A stretch of DNA of 64,000 nt. It comes from Terriglobia bacterium (GTDB taxonomy: Bacteria; Acidobacteriota; Terriglobia; Terriglobales; Acidobacteriaceae). The stretch spans positions 124,001 through 188,000 of the forward strand of contig JAIQGK010000002.1 in assembly GCA_020072645.1 (NCBI GenBank), read 5' to 3'. Positions 35,478 to 44,152 of the stretch are shown one piece after another. Positions within the stretch are counted from its first letter, which is position 1. Every line of letters starts with the position of its first letter. The notes below the pieces were generated by a model that saw only the letters and a list, made by a program, of their open reading frames with translations, searched no databases and was not told the DNA's origin. The position numbers and the translations under genes are program-made.

Positions 35478-36853
35478 CGCTCACCTCCTACGACCTTGCC
35501 CAGCGCGACCGCACCCAACTGGCGATACTTCTCTCCTGCGTGCTGGAGCAACTCTTGGGTAATGGTGAGATACACAAGCGTCGAGTTGATGTCCCGGTGT
35601 CCCATGTACGTGGCTAAATAAGGTAAATATGGCTGAGGATTGATGCCTTGTCGATACCAGGCCAACATACGATGAACGACAAAGGCATGGCGCAGGTCGT
35701 GAATGCGTGGTCCAGCCTTACCCTGCTTGGGTTTGATACCAGAGTGACGAAGAACGCAAACCAGCATCTTCTCTGTCATGACGTAGGAGTACCGACTGGC
35801 TCCCCTGTTGTGCCAATGCCAGAACAATCCGTCCGATGGAGTAATCGGTGCTCCGGCTTTCCGGCGAGCCTCGATGTAAGAGCGCAGTACCCTGGCCGCG
35901 CTTTGAGAAAGTGGCAAACGCCTTGTCTTAAAAAACTTGGTTTCACAAACCTCGATGGTCCCCGTTTCTAAGTCAACATGACCCAGATTCAAACGCACGA
36001 TTTCGCCCAAGCGGAGGCCAGCACAATAGGCCAGCACGAGCATGGTGTAAATCGTGAGGGGTCGTAATGGGCATCGTGGTGAAGGAAAGGTACGGGCCGC
36101 CTCCAGGATGCGATGGAGCTCCGATTCGCTGAGGATGTATGGCCGCCGGTAGCGTTGCTTGGCCCTGCGCTCGATCCATCGATCCCAGGAAATGACTTTA
36201 CTGTTCGGGTCGATTCGCAAAAGCGCTTTGGAAAGTACTCTGCCGATTTTTAGGCAGTGGAACGCATGCTCTGGATTGGGGTTTGCCTTCGTCCATTCGC
36301 GGATCATCACGGACAAGGGCTGTGCAGCAAGATCATTCCGGCTTTGAAGAAATCGGTCCAACCGCAGCATGTCTCTCTCCTGCACGTCGTAGCGATACCC
36401 CATCGCCCTCATCAGGGCCAGGTGCTCACGCATGAGGCAACCGAGAAAGCTCCCGAATCGTGGTGCTGGCCGCAAGGCCTCAAGAGATGCTGCGGGATCA
36501 GGACTCAACAGTGCCCGCACTACGGGTGTTGTCGCCCGCTGACCATACTTTTTTCTCAATGTGGCCAGCGGATTTTCCGGCGGCCCACCGTTCTGTACGG
36601 CCCAGTCGAGATAACGATCGACCAGACGAGCGCGATGAGCGACCAGGTGAAAAGGCCATACACTGAATCTGGCCTTGAGCCATTCCCGTAGCACCTTCTC
36701 CGTGAGCCGAGTATTTTTCACTCTCTTGGTCACGAAACGATAGAACTCGTTGAGAATGGTGCGATAGACGTGAGGGGAAAGGGGATGGCGTAGGTTCAAC
36801 TGTTGTACGTAGTCGCGAGGTGTGGCTGCACGCCAGGGCCAGGTTTCTTTCAT
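35474..36853 (-). CDS. RIT tyrosine recombinase, second gene
   Basis: 459 residues. The C-terminal catalytic domain has YCAGLRLGEIVRL, HDLRHAFVVHRM and YMGHRDINSTLVYLTI, so the catalytic residues are present. The long N-terminal half (about 230 residues) is as expected for the middle RIT protein. Overlaps both neighbours by 4 bp. Confidence 0.92.
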   Translation of the reverse strand: MKETWPWRAATPRDYVQQLNLRHPLSPHVYRTILNEFYRFVTKRVKNTRLTEKVLREWLKARFSVWPFHLVAHRARLVDRYLDWAVQNGGPPENPLATLRKKYGQRATTPVVRALLSPDPAASLEALRPAPRFGSFLGCLMREHLALMRAMGYRYDVQERDMLRLDRFLQSRNDLAAQPLSVMIREWTKANPNPEHAFHCLKIGRVLSKALLRIDPNSKVISWDRWIERRAKQRYRRPYILSESELHRILEAARTFPSPRCPLRPLTIYTMLVLAYCAGLRLGEIVRLNLGHVDLETGTIEVCETKFFKTRRLPLSQSAARVLRSYIEARRKAGAPITPSDGLFWHWHNRGASRYSYVMTEKMLVCVLRHSGIKPKQGKAGPRIHDLRHAFVVHRMLAWYRQGINPQPYLPYLATYMGHRDINSTLVYLTITQELLQHAGEKYRQLGAVALGKVVGGER

Positions 36854-38088
36854 GCCCTCACCTCCGTCGGAATCTCCAAGGCGATTGCGCGCAAATCGTC
36901 CACGGCCAGCTTCAGGTAAATCATCGTTGAGGTAACGGAGCGATGGCCCAACACATCGCCTATCTCTTTCAATGGAACTCTCGCACGGAGCATGCTGACC
37001 GCTCGTGTGTGGCGAAAAGCATGGGGCCCACGCCTCCCCGAAGTGACAACGCCAGCAGTGTCCAGCCGTTTGCGAACAATGTTGTAGAGGCCAGCCCCTG
37101 TTGGAAACGGTCGATAAGGAGCACGGGTTCGAATGAAGATCTGCCGAAAGGAAGTCTTCGGTCGGGCTTTCTGCAGATACTTGAGAATCGCGTTTCCCAC
37201 CTCGGGCATTAGCGGGAGGTATGAAGTAGCTCCTGTCTTAGCGTGATGTAGGCGAATGACCTCCTTGCGCCAATCGATATCATCCAGGCGGAGAGCCACG
37301 ATCTCGCCGGCGCGCATACCGTACTGAGAAAGCAGCATCAGAATCGCGTGGTCTCGGATGCCTTTTGCTGTAGCATCTTGCCGCGCAGCAGCAAGGATCC
37401 TTTTCGTATCCTCAAATCGCAGTGCTGATGGAATACTTGCAAAAGCGTACATTGAAGGTCCGATGACTGCCGTGGAGAGATCACGATTTGTTTGGCTGAT
37501 CGAGTGCAGCCAGCGGAGAAAAATCCGTAGCCAGTCCGTCGCTGCTTTGATGGATGACCGACGCCACCCATGCGCTCTTTCCTTCAGGTATCTGTCCACA
37601 TGGTTCACTTTGAGGGCAGCTAAACCTAAGCGGTTGGTGCGCAACCAGGTGAGAAAACGGCACGCCTCCTTGCGCCGGTCAGAGATAGTCGCAGGAGCTA
37701 ATCCACGAACGTCAATCATCCAACGGACATATTGTTCGCAGAGCTGATGCTGAAACTTCTCGATCCGGCTAAGCAGTTTTGGATTTGGTGGCCATTGACC
37801 GTGAGCGAACTTCAGGAATTTACCAATCGGGTTGGTATAACCGGCTCGCCAGTTAAAGGGCAAACGCCTATACCGGTGCCGCAATCTTCGCAGCACGAGT
37901 TGCAAATATCTATCGACATGCGTGGGCCGCACGGAATCCAGTTCGATGTGCCGCTTCTGAAGAAAGGCCAGGAACTCGCTGACACGCGGGACGTAGTACT
38001 TCATCGTTCCGCTGGCAAACCGTTCGTTTGTTAGGTGAGCGTTGAATTGCGCGAGCCACTCGCCGTGACTCAAGTTTCGAAGTGACAT
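36850..38088 (-). CDS. RIT tyrosine recombinase, first gene
   Basis: About 412 residues from ATG 38088, chosen because AGGAGG lies 6 bases upstream (the GTG at 38094 overlaps the RBS spacing). Catalytic boxes are YGMRAGEIVAL, HAFRHTRAVSM and LGHRSVTSTMIYLKL. It leads the operon; a TGACATGT motif occurs twice around its start and could be a binding site. Confidence 0.92.
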   Translation of the reverse strand: MSLRNLSHGEWLAQFNAHLTNERFASGTMKYYVPRVSEFLAFLQKRHIELDSVRPTHVDRYLQLVLRRLRHRYRRLPFNWRAGYTNPIGKFLKFAHGQWPPNPKLLSRIEKFQHQLCEQYVRWMIDVRGLAPATISDRRKEACRFLTWLRTNRLGLAALKVNHVDRYLKERAHGWRRSSIKAATDWLRIFLRWLHSISQTNRDLSTAVIGPSMYAFASIPSALRFEDTKRILAAARQDATAKGIRDHAILMLLSQYGMRAGEIVALRLDDIDWRKEVIRLHHAKTGATSYLPLMPEVGNAILKYLQKARPKTSFRQIFIRTRAPYRPFPTGAGLYNIVRKRLDTAGVVTSGRRGPHAFRHTRAVSMLRARVPLKEIGDVLGHRSVTSTMIYLKLAVDDLRAIALEIPTEVRA

Positions 38089-38189
38089 GTGCACCTCCTG
38101 GGTGACATGTCAGCTTCGCACGGCCCAAATTATGCGAAGGAGATTGGAGCCCCATGCCCGCATTTCTAGCCTGCCGGGGTTTTCCTTTC

Positions 38190-38211
38190 CATAACGGCGT
38201 CCTTACCATAA
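38190..38211 (-). repeat. Right inverted repeat of the RIT element
   Basis: Perfect reverse complement of 34379-34400. Confidence 0.92.
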
Positions 38212-38220
38212 TGCAGAGTA

Positions 38221-38299
38221 TTTTTAGCTTGGCGGCACGGCCCATGGCGAGGCCGTGAACAGAAGAGAAACTCAGCGGGCCGTGCCGGTGAGCTAAAAA
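38221..38299. repeat. 79-bp near-palindromic hairpin unit
   Basis: TTTTTAGCT–TGG–CGGCACGGCCC (38221-38243) is the reverse complement of 38277-38299 except for the 3-base centre (20 of 23 pairs). The loop is 33 nt. It lies between the RIT end and the IS91-type element and could be a small non-autonomous element or a two-way terminator. The stretch 38300-38560 shows no clear gene and may hold decayed HipA-like middle sequence. Confidence 0.75.
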
Positions 38300-38565
38300 T
38301 GTATTGGGCTAAACCGATGAAGGATGCACGCGCTATGGGTTTTGAAGGATGGTTGGATGTGGCCACCGGGAGAAAAATTGGTATTGAGGACCGAAAAACA
38401 AGTTGGCGGCATGTGAATGTCTGGTTCGGCACGCCCACTGGGACGATGACTGCTTGGTGCCGTCCTGATCAGAACCCATGACAGTTGCCGTGAAGCAACA
38501 CTGCTCCTTCGCCTCGAAGGTTTCGAGTTGATGGACGGTTCGAGTTGAAATCGTAAACGGATGGA

Positions 38566-39771
38566 TCATGATGTGTCCTGGACGATTGGCGATCCACGAA
38601 CCTTTGGCAATTCCGCGACTCTGATCATCTGGCCTCGATGGCAAACCGGACATTCCCGCAGGGAGTGTCCGGTGAGACGTTCGTATCGATCACGATAGTC
38701 TTCGGTTACTGTGGGTTCGGAAGAATCCTGACGGGGAGGAACCATATTGAGAAGCCGGCGGCCATGCGCCAATTTCTCTTTGCGGTACCGGTTGCCAAGG
38801 AGCCCGTAGTAGCGGATGCGATGGAAGCCAACAGGTAGAACATGAAGCAGAAACCGCCGGATGAATTCCTCCGCTGCCAGGGTCATGGTTTTCTGCTGGT
38901 TGTCGCAGCGATAGTCACGCCACCTGAATGTCACGTGACCATCGTCGATATCCATGAGCCTATGATTGGAGATGGCGACACGGTGAGTGTAACGGCCGAC
39001 GTAGTCGACCACTTGTTGAGGGCCACCGAACGGCGGCTTGGCGTAAACAACCCATTCCGTTTTCCGCGCCTCACCGAGGTAACGAGCAAAGACTTGTGGA
39101 TCTCGTAATTCTTCCAGTGAAGCAAAGAACTGCAGCTTGCGGCGGTCGAACGCTTCCTGCAGGTACTTCAAGAACAGTCGGCGGAACAAACGGGACAGTA
39201 CTCTTACCGGCAGGAAGAAACCGGGCCGGCAAGGAATCCAGCGGGTACCGTCGGGCGAGATGCCACCACCTGGGATAACACAGTGGAGATGGGGATGATG
39301 GAGCAGATTCTGTCCCCATGTGTGGAGCACGGCGAAGAAGCCGATCTCGGCGCCCAAGTGTTTCGGATCGGCGGCGATGATCGTCAAGGTTTCCGCAGTG
39401 GTTCGGAACAGGATGCTGTACACCAAATCCTTATTCTGATAAGCGATTGCGGCGATGTCTTCGGGAAGAGTGAAGACAACGTGAAAGTACGCGCAGTCCA
39501 GAACTTCGGCTTTTCGTTTTTCGACCCACTGGGCGCGGGCGAGCGATTGGCATTTCGGGCAGTGCCGATTGCGGCAGCTGTTGTAGCTGGGGCGTTCGTG
39601 ATGACATGAGTCACATCGTTCGAGATGGCCGCCGAGAGTTGCAGTTCGACACACCTCGACTGCGGTCATGACACGCCGCTGTGCAGTGGAGAGCGACGCA
39701 CCATGCTGCCAACGATAGGATTCACCATAGCGGCGAAAGACATCCGCCACTTCCAGTTTGGGGCGATCCAT
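38566..39771 (-). CDS. IS91-family rolling-circle transposase
   Basis: 401 residues. The N-terminal zinc-binding region has CDSCHHERPSYNSCRNRHCPKC. The HUH motif is HPHLHCVIPGGG, and the Tyr pair region is VVDYVGRYTHRVAISN. The C-terminus has CPVCHRGQM. This transposes by a rolling-circle, single-strand mechanism. Length is normal and no damage is visible. Confidence 0.95.
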   Translation of the reverse strand: MDRPKLEVADVFRRYGESYRWQHGASLSTAQRRVMTAVEVCRTATLGGHLERCDSCHHERPSYNSCRNRHCPKCQSLARAQWVEKRKAEVLDCAYFHVVFTLPEDIAAIAYQNKDLVYSILFRTTAETLTIIAADPKHLGAEIGFFAVLHTWGQNLLHHPHLHCVIPGGGISPDGTRWIPCRPGFFLPVRVLSRLFRRLFLKYLQEAFDRRKLQFFASLEELRDPQVFARYLGEARKTEWVVYAKPPFGGPQQVVDYVGRYTHRVAISNHRLMDIDDGHVTFRWRDYRCDNQQKTMTLAAEEFIRRFLLHVLPVGFHRIRYYGLLGNRYRKEKLAHGRRLLNMVPPRQDSSEPTVTEDYRDRYERLTGHSLRECPVCHRGQMIRVAELPKVRGSPIVQDTS

Positions 39772-39783
39772 CCGGGCTAGCGA

Positions 39784-40665
39784 TTAGAAATGCCGCGGCG
39801 GGGCGGGCTTGACCTCCATGGAAACAGGACGAGGTAGCAGATCGAGCGGGCTCGATGTCGAGCACACTTTGCTGGTCGCGATTTTGAGATATTTTGCGGT
39901 CGTAGACAGACTGCGATGCCCGAGTAGCAGTTGAATGGTGCGGATGTCAGTACCTTGTTCTAACAGGTGCACGGCGAAGGCGTGCCGCAGCGAGTGCGGG
40001 GTGATCGGTTTGGAAATCTTACAAATGCCGTGGGCCTGTTCGCATGCTTGTCCAACGGCGGACCGGGTGATGTGCTGACCGGGCATGTCACCTGGGAAGA
40101 GCCAGTGCCGTGGCCGTTCCACTCGCCACCAATCGCGCAACACCTCCAGGAGTTTTGGCGACAGCATCACGTACCGATCCTTCTTGCCCTTGCCTTGTTC
40201 GACACGCAGAACCATGCGCCTGCTGTCGATTGCGGGAGGCTGGAGAGCAACAGCCTCAGAGATGCGTAAGCCGGCTCCGTAACATGTCGTCAAGATGGCA
40301 CGATGCTTTCTGCTTGCGACGGCGTCGAGGAACTGAATGACCTCTTCGGGGCTGAGAACGTTGGGGAGCGTCTGGGGTTTTTTCGGGGCCGGGATGATGT
40401 CCTGCAAGGACCATGTCTTCTTCAGGGTGACCTTATAGAGGAAACGTAGTGCCGCGACAGCGATAGTGATTGAACCTGGTGCCAGATTCCTTTCCGTCGT
40501 CAAGTACACCTGATACGTACGAATCTGGTCGGGTCCCAAAAGTTCTGGCGACTTGCCAAAGTGGCGTGCAAATAGTGAGACCTGTTGAATGTAGGAATCC
40601 TGGGTGTTGACAGCCAAATTGCGAATCTGCATGTCCTCGATCATGCGTTGCCGAAGAGATGTCAT
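39784..40665 (-). CDS. Tyrosine recombinase of the IS91-type element
   Basis: About 293 residues from ATG 40665, chosen because AAAAGGAGC precedes it by 7 bases. N-terminal SAM-like domain MIEDMQIRNLAVNTQDSYI; catalytic boxes CYGAGLRISEAV, HSLRHAFAVHLLE and LLGHRSLSTTAKYLKI. XerD/integron-integrase-like. Such genes accompany a subset of IS91 elements; the role there is not established. Confidence 0.92.
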   Translation of the reverse strand: MTSLRQRMIEDMQIRNLAVNTQDSYIQQVSLFARHFGKSPELLGPDQIRTYQVYLTTERNLAPGSITIAVAALRFLYKVTLKKTWSLQDIIPAPKKPQTLPNVLSPEEVIQFLDAVASRKHRAILTTCYGAGLRISEAVALQPPAIDSRRMVLRVEQGKGKKDRYVMLSPKLLEVLRDWWRVERPRHWLFPGDMPGQHITRSAVGQACEQAHGICKISKPITPHSLRHAFAVHLLEQGTDIRTIQLLLGHRSLSTTAKYLKIATSKVCSTSSPLDLLPRPVSMEVKPAPPRHF

Positions 40666-40859
40666 CGAAAAGCTCCTTTTGCGAAACAAGATTGCCGCCA
40701 TGAGCAGCCATCTCATCTTTTCGCAAAGGAACTCACGCGAGAAGACACCAAAGAAGACAAAACTCAGGATCGACAGGCAAGCCCCTGTCCCCCAAAATCT
40801 GGAGACCGCACAAGTCGCCTGGCACCACCCATACCGCGCAGCGGTTTAGTCCAATCCAA

Positions 40860-41012
40860 CTAATGTGGAGCTCCACATAAATTCTGAAATTTTACAATCC
40901 AATATCCGCCATCGGACGCCTGCATCAGGTGGGCCTGAGATCCTCCGCGCATCCGGCGAATGTGTTGCTGAGCGTAGAGTGTGCGATTGGTTTTGATTGC
41001 GCTGCCTAACAT
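40860..41012 (-). pseudogene. HipA-like kinase, 5' fragment
   Basis: From ATG 41012 (AGGAG 8 bases upstream) the frame reads MLGSAIKTNRTLYAQQHIRR, then MRGGSQAHLMQASDGGYWIV and KFQN, the conserved start of HipA_2-type kinases. It then changes abruptly to LCGAPH and stops where the palindrome at 40863-40878 begins. The 3' part is at 33905-34378, so the gene was broken by the IS91-type and RIT elements. Confidence 0.8.
40863..40878. repeat. 16-bp perfect palindrome at the IS91-type element end
   Basis: ATGTGGAGCTCCACAT is its own reverse complement and sits exactly where the HipA-like frame is broken. It could be a recombination site for the element's tyrosine recombinase. Confidence 0.7.
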
Positions 41013-41040
41013 CTTTTATTCTCCTGTTCCGCCTAATGGC

Positions 41041-41082
41041 TGTTTTGTTCTTCACCAGGGCCGCGGAAGCGGGAACAAAACA
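41041..41082 (-). promoter_or_regulatory. Hairpin in the leader of the HipA-like 5' fragment
   Basis: TGTTTTGTTC (41041-41050) pairs perfectly with GAACAAAACA (41073-41082) around 22 nt. It lies about 30 bp upstream of the ATG at 41012, in a C/T-rich leader on the coding strand (41085-41280). Confidence 0.6.
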
Positions 41083-41430
41083 GACACGAAGCGGACAGGA
41101 GTGAACGGAGTCCGAAGAAGGGTGGCAGGGCACGCCGGAAAGCGCGGTGCGTGACCAAACGGTTTTGGGGTATGTTTTGGCGCGATACCGGCGCTGCTGG
41201 CGCGACCGTCCGAGCCTCGGCAGTTTGAGGCGTCCACCCAAGCGGACGAAGTGGCAAGAGGCAGGGCAAACAATCAACTAAAACTCATGGCAGCACGGCG
41301 CGATTCAAGCTTGAAGGGTTGTGAGGTAGGTCCCAGATTAGCGGCACGTTGCGTCGGTGGACAGTTGAGATGATCCGGGCCTTATGCAACAAGGTCAGAA
41401 TGCCTTTATTTGGTTAAGATTTGTAGGAGC

Positions 41431-41469
41431 AAAAAAATTGCAGCTTGCGGCGCAAGCTGCAATTTTTTT
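41431..41469. terminator. Strong bidirectional intrinsic terminator
   Basis: AAAAAAATTGCAGCTTGC (41431-41448) pairs perfectly with 41452-41469 around GGC, with A- and T-runs on either side. It lies 48 bp past the stop of the minus-strand gene at 41517 and would stop transcription from both sides. No gene lies between 41085 and 41516. Confidence 0.92.
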
Positions 41470-41516
41470 GCAAAATAAAAAGGGGGTACGCTCTGACACG
41501 CACCCCAGAGAATGAT

Positions 41517-42344
41517 TTACTCGCTTGCAAACAAACAGCCATCACGGTTGAAACTATCGCGCAAGATTCGTCGAGTGTCCTTCAAAAGGTTTTTCACTTT
41601 GACTTTGTTTACACCCATGGCTTCAGCGATGCCGGCCAGATCGAGAATGGATCGCCTTCTCCGAATGTGCTTGTGGTGTGCTTTGTCGCCCCCTTGCTGG
41701 TAGTGATTCGTGTGCCTCAAGGCCTTTTCTGGCCCCAGAGCAGCAATGGTTTTGAGCACGCGGGCCTGTTCCTCCATGAGGTGCGGGAAGGTGGTTACCT
41801 GCTCCAGCAGATCGCGGGTAATGAGTTCCCGTTCAGCGGGATTTCGGTAACGGCCTCGAATGCGGTCAAACTTGGTAACATCTTCGACACCTTGGATATA
41901 CCAATGCTCGTCACGCACACGAAACGGATTCATTGCGCCATGAACGATGGTCATCATGAGATAACGCCGGAACGCATTCGGAACGAAAGCCTGGATCGTG
42001 CGGTGAACTTCAAACATGTTCAAGAGATTTGAAACTGCTCCGTTGTACATGGCCTCAAGTTGCCAGTCCGTCGGGTGCGTAAATACCCGCTCTGCCTTGC
42101 GTTCCGCCATTCCTTGGGCCATGGGTAAGGCGCAGGCAAGAAAGATATTCAATGCTTGCGGGTCGTCGTGGTTGAGGTATGCGACTTCAGCAATCGTAAT
42201 CCGCTGGTCGCGGTCGCGAAGGGCAAAGAGATGATTGCACATAGCTTCCATTTCATCCCCGCTAAGCGCGGGAATTTTCTTTGTGGTCAGCATCTCATCA
42301 ACGGTTGCCAGTACAGGCGGCAGGAATGGTAACGCGGCGCTCAT
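41517..42344 (-). CDS. Hypothetical element-associated protein
   Basis: 275 residues, mostly helical, not recognised. The C-terminal ~50 residues (IRRRRSILDLAGIAEAMGV then NKVKVKNLLKDTRRILRDSF) resemble a helix-turn-helix. The start overlaps the ArdC-like stop (TAATG), so they form one operon. A plus-strand frame of 195 codons here is an antisense shadow. Confidence 0.55.
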   Translation of the reverse strand: MSAALPFLPPVLATVDEMLTTKKIPALSGDEMEAMCNHLFALRDRDQRITIAEVAYLNHDDPQALNIFLACALPMAQGMAERKAERVFTHPTDWQLEAMYNGAVSNLLNMFEVHRTIQAFVPNAFRRYLMMTIVHGAMNPFRVRDEHWYIQGVEDVTKFDRIRGRYRNPAERELITRDLLEQVTTFPHLMEEQARVLKTIAALGPEKALRHTNHYQQGGDKAHHKHIRRRRSILDLAGIAEAMGVNKVKVKNLLKDTRRILRDSFNRDGCLFASE

Positions 42345-43264
42345 TAGTTCACCCCCTGCGCAGCATCGGCGGGCGCTGCAATCTCAGGGCTGATGGCTCC
42401 AAGAATGGCGGCGGCTGTACGATGGACAACGGCAAGGCTCTCAGCCAACAATCGGGAATCCCCGTAGAAGAGTTGGCAGTCGGAAAAATCGGTCTTGCTT
42501 TCGAGTCCAAGAGCCTCGCAAACCACGAAAGCGGCGGCGGTGGCTTCCTGCTGATGCAGGGCGCGGGTTACGAACGTCCGGCGCCTGATCGTGTAAAGCA
42601 GCTGGCTGGCTACTTCCCGCAACAAAACCGGGAGCCCTTCAGCCGGGGGCATATCGGGCAACAGGCGAATTTTCCCCCGGTAAGAGCTGCCCTTACTTGG
42701 TCTGATCCAATCCGCATATTCAATGGTCATGCCTTGCGCATGAGCAAAGGCGCTGAGTTTTTCCAGTTTCTCAGCCACATCAACGGGCTGGCGAGAATCC
42801 GGCAGTGGTTCTCCTCCGGTCTGCGAAACGTCGAAAACGTACACTCCACGAAAACCCAAAAGCTGAGTTTCGGACTGTTGCGTTGTTTCCTTTGGCGGTG
42901 TGGCGGCGGTTTTCTTCGCTCTCACAGCTTTCTTGCTGTTCTCCTCGGCCTGGCTCCCGTTCTGGATGGCGGGTTTGACTCCAAGCATCGGGGCAAAGAT
43001 ACGGATTCCCTTTTCACCGGGGCGGACGCTCCTGCCTAGATCATTCCAGCTACGCATTCCCTCAAGGTGTGTTGCCGTGGGTCGCTGTGCCGCGATTAGC
43101 AGGACGTTGCGGGCGCTGTAGGTGGGAAACTTCGCCATCGTTTGCAGATAGGTGAAAAGAGCCTCGCTGCGCCCTGACTGGATCGCCTCAGCCAAGCTGT
43201 TAACGCTGGCTTGGGCAAGTTGCCAACTGGTTGTAATTTGATTGTTCTGGATTGTGTTAAGCAT
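42344..43264 (-). CDS. ArdC-like antirestriction protein with degenerate peptidase site
   Basis: 306 residues. The N-terminal ~115 match the ArdC ssDNA-binding domain (YSARNVLLIAAQRPTAT, MRSWNDLGRSVRPGEKGIRI). A Lys/Thr-rich linker follows, then a C-terminal domain resembling the usual metallopeptidase domain, but where HExxH should be I read REVASQLLY, so the zinc site seems lost. ArdC proteins protect incoming element DNA. The gene leads a two-gene operon. Confidence 0.75.
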   Translation of the reverse strand: MLNTIQNNQITTSWQLAQASVNSLAEAIQSGRSEALFTYLQTMAKFPTYSARNVLLIAAQRPTATHLEGMRSWNDLGRSVRPGEKGIRIFAPMLGVKPAIQNGSQAEENSKKAVRAKKTAATPPKETTQQSETQLLGFRGVYVFDVSQTGGEPLPDSRQPVDVAEKLEKLSAFAHAQGMTIEYADWIRPSKGSSYRGKIRLLPDMPPAEGLPVLLREVASQLLYTIRRRTFVTRALHQQEATAAAFVVCEALGLESKTDFSDCQLFYGDSRLLAESLAVVHRTAAAILGAISPEIAAPADAAQGVN

Positions 43265-44152
43265 TTTTTAGTTCTCCTCTTTTGTTTTTTTTGGTTCTCC
43301 GCCTTTTAGGCGAGAGGAGCACATTCGTTTCATAGAGGGCGAGGGTGAGCGGAGGGAGGCGCTGTCAATCTCCGAAGCGCAGCGCAGCCGGAACGGGCGC
43401 GGAAGCGAGTACGGCGCGGTTCTGGTTTGTGCGCCGCACGGAGCTGCACAAGCGGGATTGACAGAAGGAGCCGAACGTAGCTCCAGACTTCGCCATGAAA
43501 CGGATGTGGAGTGCCAGAAGATCAGCTCCGCTGTTACCTAGAATTGGGGTTTTGAGCGAGCCGGTTTTTTACTGGCCGGATCGCGGATGCACGCAGCTAG
43601 TAAGTGGATGAGGTGTTTGGGCAGGGACCCGGAAGGCACTAAGTTGGCAGACGGATGCTGAGAATAAGGAAGGATTGAAGTAGCGGCCTTTGAGAATTAA
43701 TGGGCGAGAGAGACGAAATGCTTTGTTTGTAAGCCGCATTTGAAGACGGATGTGTGGTGAAGAACGTCTCATTTTCTTGGGTTTCCAAACATAGTGACCC
43801 TGAGGATCCAATGGAGCTTTTCACTTCAACCTTTGCTAGCCCATGTTCGAAGTCATCGGTGTGTCAAACTGCGAGTGAATGACCACCATTCCGTTCTCAT
43901 CTAGAAATGCGTTCTTACCGCAAGGTTGATCGGAGAAAACCGCGCGAGATTGGTCGCCCTACCGGACGATTTTTAGAACGTTTGACTCGTTTGGCTTAAT
44001 GGCTAAGGTCCGGTGAATATCCATCTAATTGCAACTTCAAGGCAGAGGGAAACCCGGCTCGATTTCTCAATTCAGATCAAGCCGAATATCGCGTCCGCAC
44101 TACACATTTGTCCGCGTTATACTTCACCGGTATATCAAAATGGGACTTCCGT
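43265..44152. other. 890-bp region without a supported gene
   Basis: The first 240 bp form the purine-biased leader of the ArdC-like gene, with hairpin CGCCT-TTT-AGGCG (43300-43312). The short frames at 43569-43824 show no protein-like composition. A CCGG..CCGG hairpin with a T-run lies near 43560-43580. The promoter of the large Hsp70 fusion should lie in 43950-44150. Confidence 0.45.

Larger units (their letters stand above)
34379..38211. mobile_element. RIT element (Recombinase In Trio)
   Basis: Three overlapping tyrosine recombinase genes in one direction are flanked by perfect 22-bp inverted repeats at 34379-34400 and 38190-38211 (outer end TTATGGTAAGGACGCCG). Similarity continues weakly inward. 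The gene order and overlaps match described RIT elements. The left end abuts the HipA-like fragment. I saw no clear target duplication. Confidence 0.9.
38500..40880 (-). mobile_element. IS91-type element with tyrosine recombinase
   Basis: It comprises an IS91-family transposase and an upstream tyrosine recombinase in the same direction, 12 bp apart. One end is fixed near 40863-40880, where the HipA-like reading frame breaks at a 16-bp palindrome. The other end is approximate: small hairpins (CCTTCG-CCT-CGAAGG, 38507-38521) lie just past the transposase stop, where the replication-origin end of IS91 elements is expected. Confidence 0.75.

Noticed and set aside
38299-38481. A 60-codon plus-strand frame between the RIT and IS91-type elements
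   Set aside because: It starts inside the right arm region of the large hairpin and has no RBS; the area may instead be decayed HipA-like sequence, which I also could not prove.
41445-42032. A 195-codon plus-strand frame
   Set aside because: It begins inside a perfect terminator and is antisense to a better minus-strand gene in an operon.
43569-43824. Minus-strand frames after the ArdC-like leader
   Set aside because: Basic and Ser/Pro-rich composition with no RBS and no recognisable pattern.
21960-44000. CRISPR array
   Set aside because: No regularly spaced direct repeats were found in the island or elsewhere in the window.
43980-44020. A tRNA-like stretch (TTTGGCTTAATGGCTAAGG)
   Set aside because: No acceptor or T-arm pairing could be drawn.
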